Source: Holophaga foetida DSM 6591 (lineage in GTDB: Bacteria; Acidobacteriota; Holophagae; Holophagales; Holophagaceae). From it: DNA of 64,000 nt. How positions within the stretch are numbered: position 1 is the stretch's first letter; each line of letters begins with the position of its first letter. A program made the position numbers and the translations under genes. The notes under the pieces are model-generated. The model was not told where the DNA came from and ran no database searches. It saw nothing but the letters and a program-made list of their open reading frames with translations. The DNA lies in contig NZ_KI912268.1 in NCBI RefSeq assembly GCF_000242615.2, forward strand, positions 1,646,551 to 1,710,550, written 5' to 3'. This document shows, one piece after another, positions 16,128-23,530 of this stretch.

Positions 16128-18188
16128 CTAGTGATAAACCTTGGCACGCCTGGCAGCTTCCGAATCCGGATAGGCCTTGTGGAGCAGCCGGAAGGCCTTC
16201 AGCAGCAGCGCATCGCTGGCCTTATCCCGGTAGGCAGCCCGGGAGGCCCGCACGGCCCGGGAAAGCCCTTCGGCGGCCTGGGGGTCCCTGGGGAAAGCCT
16301 CGGCGAAGGCCAGGGCCTCCCGGCAGAAGTAGCTGAGGGGAGCCTGATGAGCCAGGGACTGGGTCTCCAGGAGGGCCTGGCGCCGCTGTTCCGGCGTCAG
16401 GAAACCGGGCTGGAAGGGTCGCCCCACCAGCCCATGGGCCCCCAGCTTTGGCGGGGTTCCCCACCACGTGGTCCGGTATTCGTACTGGTCCTCCCGGGAC
16501 TGCTTCAGAAAGGGCACCCATTGCCGGTCCCAGAGAAACTGGGAGACCAGGAAGCGGCGTCGGCGGGGATCCTGTTCGGCACGGCAGGCCTGGAGCCCCT
16601 GGGCATCCTTCGGCTCGACCTTGGCAAGTTCGTCCACCAGAGCCAGGGCCGCAGCCTCCTGGTTCAGGAGCACCGAGCGGACGAACAGCGCCTGAGCCAG
16701 GTCAGGGTGAAGCTCCTTCGGGAAGATGGGGTGGTCGTGGGCCGACTGCCAGAGGGCCAGGGGCAGCTCGAAGTTGAAGGCGTCCACCGCCGCCGGGTCC
16801 AGGGCATCGAGCCTGGGAATTTTGCCTCCGGGGCGGACCAGGCCATCCGAGCCCCCCCAGTCATATTCGGTGGCGGTCACCGTGCGCCCCAGGAGAGCAA
16901 GGAAGTCCCCAAAGTCCTTGCAAAGACTCATCCGCTGCCCCAGCAGAATGTTGCGGGTGGAGGCCATCCTGTCCATACCGGGGCGGGCCAGGGCCTCATC
17001 CACCAGGGAGCCCGCCGCCTGGAGACGCCCCTGCCCGAGGAGGAGCCGTGCCCGGTGTACCGTGAAGGTGGCATAGGCGGAGGAAGGCACCTTCATGGTT
17101 CGGGCCTTCTCCAGGAACTCCCCGCAACGGGGGTGCTTAGCGTCGATCTTCACCAGCACCGCCGCCAGCCAGGGGATGGCCCCCCTGCCCTGGCTGGCGT
17201 CGAAACCCGCGATGGCCCGCTCCGGGCCGTCGGAGCGCATGGCCTGGATCCAGCCCAGAAGGCCGAGTTCCTGCGGCCCCTCGCTCTTGGCCAGGGCATC
17301 CACCCCGGCGTTGTAGGTGAAGGCGAGGTTCCGCAGATCCTCCCCCAGGCGGAAGCCCCGGCCGGACGCCATGATCCGTTCCGCCATCAGGCGCTGGCAG
17401 CCACCCAGATCGCCCCAAGGTGGACTGAGCTTCTCTTTCAGACGGTGAGCGTCCAGACGCCAGAGGGGATCCTTCTCGAGAGCCTTCGCCTCACGGTCAA
17501 AGTCCTCGCCTGGCTCCGCAAGCCGCAGGGCCATGTAGCGCGCCAGGCCACTGTGGGGAGAGGCCGCATCCCGACCGATGGAAAGAAAGGCCTCCCGGGC
17601 CTCCTGGGAGTGGCCAGCATAGTAGAGTGAGGCCCCTCGCTGGTAGGCCCGATCCTTCTTCATCACCTCCGGCAGACCGGCCTCCGGCTCCGGGGGCATC
17701 TGGCCCCGAAAGGCCAGATCCTGGGCCGCCACCCAGGCCTTGATTCCAGGGTGCGCCATCCCGAAGGCCTTCACCCGCTTCCCGAGGGTGAGCCCGGCGT
17801 AGGCCATGGCCTCGGAGCTCACCTTGTCCCGCAGCTGCCAATTCTGGGCCCCCTGGGCCAGCTGTTCCGGAGGAGGGGTAGGCAGGACCTTGTCCCGCAG
17901 GGTGTCATAGGATTCGCCAGTCTCGGCCCCTGGCTCTTCCCAGAAACCGAGCGCTCCGGCCTGCTCCTCAGCGTCCATCCCGGGCCCACTCCACCACCGG
18001 AAAGCCAATGCCAGATAGGGCGAGTGGTAGCTGGGCAGCACCAGTCCCATGCGCCCAGCCACCCAGTCCGCAGGTGAGCAATCGGGGGTGGAGGATGGCA
18101 CCAGACAGGTGCGGGTCAGGGAGGGGCCGCAGGGTTGGGCCGAAAGCGCCACCAGGGCGGCAACCAGGGCGGGACGCAGGACTCTCAC
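16128..18188 (-). CDS. Large exported helical-repeat (TPR-like) protein
   Basis: A 686-residue protein starting at GTG 18188 (VRVLRPALVAALVALSAQPCG), a signal peptide with a Cys just after it, so possibly a lipoprotein. The remainder is almost all helix with TPR-like spacing: AYQRGASLYYAGHSQEAREAFLSIG, ALARPG, VDELAKVEPKDAQGLQA and the terminal LLLKAFRLLHKAYPDSEAARRAK. No catalytic motif is seen. The GTG overlaps the stop of the DUF3142 gene by 4 bases (GTGA), which decides this start over an upstream ATG and makes it the last gene of a coupled four-gene operon. It may scaffold an envelope complex; the function is unknown. Confidence 0.65.
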   Translation of the reverse strand: MRVLRPALVAALVALSAQPCGPSLTRTCLVPSSTPDCSPADWVAGRMGLVLPSYHSPYLALAFRWWSGPGMDAEEQAGALGFWEEPGAETGESYDTLRDKVLPTPPPEQLAQGAQNWQLRDKVSSEAMAYAGLTLGKRVKAFGMAHPGIKAWVAAQDLAFRGQMPPEPEAGLPEVMKKDRAYQRGASLYYAGHSQEAREAFLSIGRDAASPHSGLARYMALRLAEPGEDFDREAKALEKDPLWRLDAHRLKEKLSPPWGDLGGCQRLMAERIMASGRGFRLGEDLRNLAFTYNAGVDALAKSEGPQELGLLGWIQAMRSDGPERAIAGFDASQGRGAIPWLAAVLVKIDAKHPRCGEFLEKARTMKVPSSAYATFTVHRARLLLGQGRLQAAGSLVDEALARPGMDRMASTRNILLGQRMSLCKDFGDFLALLGRTVTATEYDWGGSDGLVRPGGKIPRLDALDPAAVDAFNFELPLALWQSAHDHPIFPKELHPDLAQALFVRSVLLNQEAAALALVDELAKVEPKDAQGLQACRAEQDPRRRRFLVSQFLWDRQWVPFLKQSREDQYEYRTTWWGTPPKLGAHGLVGRPFQPGFLTPEQRRQALLETQSLAHQAPLSYFCREALAFAEAFPRDPQAAEGLSRAVRASRAAYRDKASDALLLKAFRLLHKAYPDSEAARRAKVYH

Positions 18189-18907
18189 GGCAAACGCTCC
18201 TTCAGGTTCACAAGGAGATGAGTGTCCCATGCCCCGGGATGAAAGAGGTAGACCCTTCGGCCCCTGGGCAGCCTTGGCCAGGGTTCATCGGTGCTGAGCC
18301 CCAGGGCCGTGCGGGCCTCGGGGATGAAGTCCCGGCCCTGGTCGAGCCTCCGATGCACGGAGTCTCCCTCCCGGCCCATGCGGAAGAGCATGGGCACCCG
18401 CTCATCCACGGGAAGGCTGCTGATCCAGGGATCATCCAGGCACCAGGAGGCCAGGGCCGTCATGACCAGGGGCATGTCGGGGGGCAAGTCCCGACGCAAC
18501 TCCTCAAGCAGACTGCGGTAGAAGCCCCGTTCGCTGCTGCGGGCATCGAAGTCGATCTGGAACCCCTGGACGCCGGGCAAGCGGACCAGTTCCAGCAGCC
18601 GATAGCGCAGCACCCGCCGCTGGGTCTCGTCCAGGCTCGGATTTTCTGTCTCGATGCGAGCGACGGCCATGAGGGGGGTGCCCGGCCCGACCCGCAGGGG
18701 ATTCCTCCTCCCCTGAACCCGCACCGCCGCCCCCTGGAGGCGGTATTCCGCAGCCAGGAAGGCGACCCCGACCCCAGGAGGCAGAGATCGCAGATCCTGC
18801 GGGCTCTCCCAGGCCCAAAGCATGAGCAGGGGAAAGGGCTTCATCCTGGAAGCACCGGACTGGCAGGCCAGCAGCCCAGCCAGCAGCAGGCCTCCCCAGG
18901 CCTTCAC
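18185..18907 (-). CDS. DUF3142 lipoprotein
   Basis: The 240-residue protein has a lipoprotein signal (LLLAGLLAC, Cys about 15) and then a TIM-barrel-like DUF3142 domain. LLMLWAWESPQDL is the first strand. GVQGFQIDFDARSSERGFYRSLLEELRRDLP carries an acidic cluster (D-F-D) on a strand as in glycosidase-like folds, and PLVMTALASWCLDDPW follows. DUF3142 proteins are uncharacterised. The strand/acid pattern hints at polysaccharide contact, an inference only. The start is GTG 18907, overlapping the phosphatase stop by 4 bases. Its own stop overlaps the GTG of the next gene by 4 bases. Confidence 0.8.
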   Translation of the reverse strand: MKAWGGLLLAGLLACQSGASRMKPFPLLMLWAWESPQDLRSLPPGVGVAFLAAEYRLQGAAVRVQGRRNPLRVGPGTPLMAVARIETENPSLDETQRRVLRYRLLELVRLPGVQGFQIDFDARSSERGFYRSLLEELRRDLPPDMPLVMTALASWCLDDPWISSLPVDERVPMLFRMGREGDSVHRRLDQGRDFIPEARTALGLSTDEPWPRLPRGRRVYLFHPGAWDTHLLVNLKERLP

Positions 18908-19491
18908 GGCACCGTGACCAGGGTGGGTTCAGGAACAGCCTTCACCCTCTCCCGGAGCCGGGACAGATCCAGGCGTCGCAGATCCCCGGGGTTCAGGATC
19001 CAGACCTTGTTGAAATGGAAGCGCTCCATCTCCCCTATGGCGGCATCGGAGTTCCAGCCCTGAACCACCATTCGGTACGCGGCCACGTTGTAGCCCGTCC
19101 GGTCACGCCCTTCGGCGCAGTGCACGAAGACCGGTTGATTCGCGGGATTCGCCATGACCTTCAGGAAGAGCGCAAGATTCTCCTCCCTAAGACGCCAGGC
19201 ACGGGAGGGGATCCGCAGGTAGCGCAGCCCGGTGCCCTTGAGGAGGGGCGCGTCGTCCTGATCGTGGCGGAGGCTCACGATAGTCTTCACACCAGCGGCC
19301 TTCAGGGCCTTGAAGCCTGCGGCTGTGGGCTGGGCCCCCCGCCAAAGGCCATTGTCCAGCCTGGCGAAGTTCGTGACGCCCGGAAGGCAGGTATCGCAAG
19401 GAACAGCAGAGGCTTCCCCAGGCATTCCGATCGCCCGGACCGGAACCACGAGCAGGCCAATGGCTAGAAAGAGGCGAGCGGGCAGTCTCAA
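18904..19491 (-). CDS. Exported dual-specificity (DSP) protein phosphatase
   Basis: The 195-residue protein has the cysteine phosphatase loop HCAEGRDRTG (C-x5-R-T/S), preceded by a general-acid segment and the DSP-like opening NFARLDNGLWRGAQPTAAGFKALKAAGVKTIVSLR. This matches the bacterial Tyr/Ser protein phosphatase group (pfam13350/DSPc-like). Its N-terminus LRLPARLFLAIGLLVVPVRAIG is a signal peptide, so the enzyme probably works in the envelope. The start is TTG at 19491, which overlaps the stop of tyrA by 4 bases (TTGA); reading upstream would destroy the signal peptide. It sits in a coupled operon between an aromatic-amino-acid gene and two envelope proteins. The substrate could be a phosphoprotein or an inositol/lipid phosphate. 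Confidence 0.8.
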   Translation of the reverse strand: MRLPARLFLAIGLLVVPVRAIGMPGEASAVPCDTCLPGVTNFARLDNGLWRGAQPTAAGFKALKAAGVKTIVSLRHDQDDAPLLKGTGLRYLRIPSRAWRLREENLALFLKVMANPANQPVFVHCAEGRDRTGYNVAAYRMVVQGWNSDAAIGEMERFHFNKVWILNPGDLRRLDLSRLRERVKAVPEPTLVTVP

Positions 19492-20546
19492 GGCTTCCCA
19501 TCCCCCTGGGTGCGCCGGGATACCCGCAGGATGCCCCGGAAAAGCTCCTCGACCGCATCGGGGTCCAGCCCCGCCTCCTGGGCCCAAGTGCGCCGAACCG
19601 CCATGAGTGACTCCTCCCGGGCGGGGTCCAGGATGGGGGCTCCCAGCTTGGCCTTGGCGCGGCCAGCCTTGCGGCTCATCTCCAGACGGCGTCCCAGGAG
19701 GGTCACCAGGGTCCGGTCGAACTGGTCGATGAGGTCCCGGGCCTCCTGAAGCTCTGGGCTCCTGGACCCCAGATCAGGAATGGCCAGGGCCTTCTCGGCC
19801 TCTTCCGATCCGCTCCTGGCAGCCTCCTCCACCTCCCGATGGATGTCCTGGAGGGCCTCGAGAAAGTGCTCTCGGCTGGCCCTGGCGAAGGGGTTCTCGT
19901 TCTGGATGGCCGTGAAGAGGTGCCCAGCGTCCTCCCGCACCGAATCAAGGGTGAGGGCAATGGCGTGGAAGGAGGGGGGAGAGAAGGGAAGATCGCCGCC
20001 ACAGCCCACCTCCAGCAGCCCCTTGGCCAGGAAGAAGGTGAGGGCATGGGTCTGGGCCATGACCCGATCGTGGTCCTCAGGGGTCTGATCCACCACCAGG
20101 AAACCCAGGGCCAGGAAGAGGTCCCTTACCCGATCCGCCGCTGCGGGATGCTGGGGCGAGGGGCAGAGCACCGTGCGGAAGGGGCGCTCGGCACGGGCCA
20201 GGCTCTTGGGGCCGAAGAGGGGATGGGTGCCCACGTGGGGGATCTCCCCGAGAATCTCGTCCATCTGGCGGCAGGGAACCGTCTTCACGCTGCACACGTC
20301 GAAGATCAGGTGATCGGGTCCAAGCAGGGGCCTCAGCTCCCGGAGAACAGCGTCCATGGCCGCCACGGGCACCGCCAGCGCGATGCATGAGCAACGCTCT
20401 GCCAGATCCCGCAGGCTCACGGCACGCAGGGCCTCCGGCACATCGGCATAGGGATCATAGGCCAGATAGGTATACCCCACCTCCTCCATCACGGTCCCGA
20501 AGGCCCGCCCGAAGTGCCCGAATCCGATGATGCCCACCTGCGGCAT
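19488..20546 (-). CDS. tyrA: Prephenate dehydrogenase-chorismate mutase fusion (TyrA)
   Basis: The 352-residue protein starts with a Rossmann NAD(P) site (VGIIGFGHFGRAFG) and a TyrA domain: DVCSVKTVPCRQM, then THPLFGPKS with the conserved His-Pro-x-x-Gly-Pro. It ends with an AroQ-type chorismate mutase of about 85 residues (EARDLIDQFDRTLVTLLGRRLEMSRKAGRAK, R-x-EES). It would carry out two steps of tyrosine synthesis, chorismate to prephenate to 4-hydroxyphenylpyruvate. The mutase at the C-terminus is the reverse of the enterobacterial T-protein order. ATG 20546 puts the glycine-rich loop at residue 7; an ATG 15 bases upstream is possible. It heads the overlapping four-gene operon. Confidence 0.87.
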   Translation of the reverse strand: MPQVGIIGFGHFGRAFGTVMEEVGYTYLAYDPYADVPEALRAVSLRDLAERCSCIALAVPVAAMDAVLRELRPLLGPDHLIFDVCSVKTVPCRQMDEILGEIPHVGTHPLFGPKSLARAERPFRTVLCPSPQHPAAADRVRDLFLALGFLVVDQTPEDHDRVMAQTHALTFFLAKGLLEVGCGGDLPFSPPSFHAIALTLDSVREDAGHLFTAIQNENPFARASREHFLEALQDIHREVEEAARSGSEEAEKALAIPDLGSRSPELQEARDLIDQFDRTLVTLLGRRLEMSRKAGRAKAKLGAPILDPAREESLMAVRRTWAQEAGLDPDAVEELFRGILRVSRRTQGDGKP

Positions 20547-20716
20547 GAAGCCTCCACGCATCGTTCGAGATTAGCCCAATCCGCATGCATTCAGGCCCAC
20601 AAGGGGCCGCTATCAAACAGATTTTCAGATCGCCGCCCCTTATTCCAGTCGATTCCAGCCCAAGAAATGCCTGCCCCCCCTCGCCTGGAGGCCGTCTTTG
20701 ATGCACACTGGAAGCT

Positions 20717-21154
20717 ATGGCAAAGTCGTACTATGCGGGCATGGAACTGGATGCACCCTGCGGGCGCTGCAAGGGTGAAACGAGGCACAGGGTCATGTCC
20801 GTGACCGATGGGGTTCCAGAAAAGCTCATCTGCATGGCCTGCAAGTCCGTGCACAAGTTCCGGGCGGAGCGCCCCTCCAAGGCCGAGCCTGCCTCCAGGG
20901 CAGTGCGGACTCCCAGGGCTGGCGTAGCCGCTGCCCCCATCAAGCCCACGGCCCCCTCCCCCAATCAGTTCCACCAGCTCATGATCGAGGAGCAGGCCGG
21001 CTCACAGGCCAAGCCCTACAGCATCAAGGAGCGATGGGAAGAAGGCATGTGGATCGACCACCCCACCTTCGGCCTGGGCAAGGTCCAGCACCGGAATGCC
21101 AAGAAGGTGGATGTCCTCTTCAAGGATGGGATGAAGGTGCTGATCAGCGGGTAG
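20717..21154 (+). CDS. Zinc-ribbon hypothetical protein
   Basis: A 145-residue soluble protein. Residues about 15-45 form a four-Cys zinc ribbon ([15 protein letters not shown] ... [13 protein letters not shown], two CxxC knuckles). A Ser/Ala/Pro-rich linker follows, and the C-terminal 35 residues read [31 protein letters not shown]. That last pattern (H-P-x-F-G-x-G-x-V) is a small beta barrel also found at the end of UvrD-type helicases and CarD-like proteins, where it contacts RNA polymerase or nucleic acid. The protein may be a transcription-associated adaptor, but its function is unknown. ATG 20717 is used; ATG 20741 would remove eight residues. It stands alone, upstream of a scar of broken genes. 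Confidence 0.65.
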   Translation: MAKSYYAGMELDAPCGRCKGETRHRVMSVTDGVPEKLICMACKSVHKFRAERPSKAEPASRAVRTPRAGVAAAPIKPTAPSPNQFHQLMIEEQAGSQAKPYSIKERWEEGMWIDHPTFGLGKVQHRNAKKVDVLFKDGMKVLISG

Positions 21155-21164
21155 GAGCCACAAG

Positions 21165-21415
21165 GCGCTCGCCCTCGATTCATGGGTCACAATCACCACG
21201 GTCATCTCCTCGGCCCAGGCGATGGTGGACAGCTCCCCAATGACATTCCGCCCTGTGTACCAGTCCAGGGGCGCCGTGGGCTCATCGGCGAGGATCAGCC
21301 GGGGGTGCCGGACCATGGCCCGTGCGATGGCGGCTCGCTGCTTTTGCCCCCCGGATAGAATGCCTGGTTTGGCGTTCAGGCAGGATGCCCAGCATCTCGG
21401 CCAAACGCCGCACCC
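21165..21415 (-). pseudogene. ABC-transporter ATPase fragment
   Basis: On the minus strand the end of an ABC ATPase survives. The signature is [20 protein letters not shown], Walker B is [13 protein letters not shown] and the switch His is VVIVTHES, the pattern of LolD/MacB-type ATPases. The segment [14 protein letters not shown] sits in a different frame just before the signature, so there is a frameshift near 21385. Walker A and everything upstream are missing because the sequence changes to transposase at about 21415. No permease gene is next to it. It is a dead remnant. Confidence 0.75.
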
Positions 21416-21603
21416 TGGCGGATCACGCATTGGGTATCCTGAGATGGTTCCGGAGCGGCTACACGAACGGACTCCGGGAAGGCATCAACTCGTTGATCCA
21501 GGCTGCGAAGGCCAAGGCGCGGGGCTACCGCACTACCCGGAACCTCCTCAACATGACCTACCTCATCGCAGGCAAGCTGGAATTCGCGCGGCCTGCCCGC
21601 TAA
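21416..21603 (+). pseudogene. ISL3-family transposase C-terminal fragment
   Basis: About 60 codons on the plus strand encode [36 protein letters not shown] and TYLIAGKLEF, the conserved C-terminal end of ISL3 transposases (the DDE-domain tail). The N-terminal three quarters are absent and the fragment abuts the broken ABC ATPase. No clear terminal inverted repeat remains. It marks an old insertion followed by deletion. Confidence 0.75.
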
Positions 21604-21619
21604 CTCCTACCCACACGAT

Positions 21620-23530
21620 TCAGCGAGGAATCTTTTTTAGCAGACGCATCAGTACGCCTAGTAGGGCAAATACGGCTATCGCCAGCACGCCCCAGAAAAC
21701 CTTGGCAAAGGCGGGGGAGCGCTCGGGAGGCGGCTCGGTTCCCTCTGGGCTCAGGGTCAGTTCCCTGACCGGTTCCAGGCGCAGGCGCTCAGCCAACAGG
21801 CCAATGTCGTAGCGGGGCTCCTCCATCTCGCGGCCGTAGCAGAGGTTCAATTCCTTACCGGGGTGAAAGAAGCGCAGGCGCCAGGTGGGCAACAGGCACT
21901 TGGCTTCCCGGAGCAGGAGGGGGGGGTTGTCCCCTTCCTCGACCTCCAACGTGACCCGGCGCCCCTCCAGAGGGGGCAAGGCCAGCACCAAGGCCGGGGC
22001 GGCCAACTCAGGATCCCGATGCTGCCAGAGGGTTTCCACCAGGATACGCGACTGGCCCTCGCCCCGATCCTCCCGCACCCGAATAGCACGCTGGAACACG
22101 CGGGCACCGGTCTCCAGGAGCAGCCGAGCAGGGGGAAGCTCGGCCTGAGGCAGTTCCAGAACATAGGCGCTGATTTTGTTCTGGAACACCCCATTGGGCA
22201 GCACCAAGGGCAGGACGAGGGGCTCGTCCCGCTTTTCGAGCAGGTAGGGGATCTGGTGTTGCTCCCGGTCCAGGAGCCGGAGATCGGTCAGGGTTCGGCT
22301 ATGGGCAAGGACATGGGCATCCAGCACCAAGGCGGACAAACCCCGGGACCCTTGGGGCAGGGTGCGCTGGAAACGGAACCCCCGCTGATCCAGGGCAGTG
22401 CCCAGCCCCGGGTCCAGATTTGCTGGGGAGGAGGCAATTGCCTCCTCCGTGCTGGGAGCCGCTCCCCAGCTGGCTCGAGCCACCCTGGCACCACGGAGTT
22501 GTTCCCTCAGGGCCTCCAGATCGTACCGGGGCTCAGGAAGATTAGGGTTTCCGTAACTCGCCCGGAGAGGGCCGTTCGTCGGCGATTCAAAATAGATCCA
22601 GGGCTGTGATGGGAATTCGGCCTTCAGACCCCTCAGCTCCAGGGGCGCGTTGTTGCCGTTCTCCACTTTCAGGTCCAGTTCGGCTCCTTCGGGAGACTCG
22701 ATGGGGATGCGCAGATCCGAAGCCAGCACACCATACCGTTCCGTTCGGCGGAGGGTTCCGCGGCCCAGGACCTTCGGAGACAGCCCATGGGCCTCCAGTC
22801 GGCTTTCCAGAACCGTGACCTCCCGCAGTAAGGGACCCTGCCCCCCCACATCCAACAAAAGGGCTCGGATGGGCAGGTGAGGACCCGGTAGTCGGACCCG
22901 GAATCGACTGCTGCCCGTTTCCGAAGGCCGGGTCCCGAAGACCAGAGACTCCTGAGAAGGCACAGCGCCCCCTAACCCCTCCACCTGAACCGAAGCGTTC
23001 CGGGGCAAGGCCAGCCGGGCACTGGATCGATCATCCCAGGTCAGGCGCAGATAGCGGTAATCTCCGAGGGGGAAGTCCACTCGGAGAAGGCGAAGTTCCT
23101 CTGTGGGCAGATCGAATAGGCTGCCCTGGGCCAGTAGCTCCGTCCAACGCAGGCGGTCCCCGCTGCCCTCCAGGCGGTAGCGTTTCAGGAAGGGCGCCTT
23201 CAGGCCGTCCAGCTCAAGGCGCGAAGTCCGCGTCGATGCCCCCAGGTCCAATTCAAGACCGCTGGTCTCCTTGGTCTGAGGGAGGGGCAACACCCGCCCA
23301 GTCTTCCACTGGGGTTCTCCCGGCAACGGGGGGACCAGCACATAGGGCAGTTCCCGGCCATTGTTTATCAGGCGCAGATCCCCCAGATCCGACCGTGCCC
23401 CGCCCAGGAGCGCCAGATCCACCTCCAGGCGCTGGGGCCCCTTCCCGGTAGGCTGGATATCCCGGAACCGCGAGGCCTGGGCGACAAGGGGAAGGGCCAA
23501 GGCCAGCAGGAGTGCACCGGGTCGGATCAT
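21620..23530 (-). CDS. DUF3999 membrane-anchored exported protein
   Basis: The 636-residue product has a signal peptide (MIRPGALLLALALPLVAQAS), a large beta-rich ectodomain and one C-terminal membrane helix (VFWGVLAIAVFALLGVLMRLL) with a short basic tail. The ectodomain contains motif pairs typical of DUF3999: LRLINNGRELPYVL, LRLTWDDRS, and later LRLLDREQHQIPYLLE and LCYGREMEEPRYDIGLLAERL. The motif pairs look like two internal copies of the same module. The ATG overlaps the stop of the DUF2339 gene by 4 bases. The DUF2339-DUF3999 pair recurs in Proteobacteria and other phyla, so the two probably form one envelope complex of unknown purpose. Confidence 0.83.
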   Translation of the reverse strand: MIRPGALLLALALPLVAQASRFRDIQPTGKGPQRLEVDLALLGGARSDLGDLRLINNGRELPYVLVPPLPGEPQWKTGRVLPLPQTKETSGLELDLGASTRTSRLELDGLKAPFLKRYRLEGSGDRLRWTELLAQGSLFDLPTEELRLLRVDFPLGDYRYLRLTWDDRSSARLALPRNASVQVEGLGGAVPSQESLVFGTRPSETGSSRFRVRLPGPHLPIRALLLDVGGQGPLLREVTVLESRLEAHGLSPKVLGRGTLRRTERYGVLASDLRIPIESPEGAELDLKVENGNNAPLELRGLKAEFPSQPWIYFESPTNGPLRASYGNPNLPEPRYDLEALREQLRGARVARASWGAAPSTEEAIASSPANLDPGLGTALDQRGFRFQRTLPQGSRGLSALVLDAHVLAHSRTLTDLRLLDREQHQIPYLLEKRDEPLVLPLVLPNGVFQNKISAYVLELPQAELPPARLLLETGARVFQRAIRVREDRGEGQSRILVETLWQHRDPELAAPALVLALPPLEGRRVTLEVEEGDNPPLLLREAKCLLPTWRLRFFHPGKELNLCYGREMEEPRYDIGLLAERLRLEPVRELTLSPEGTEPPPERSPAFAKVFWGVLAIAVFALLGVLMRLLKKIPR

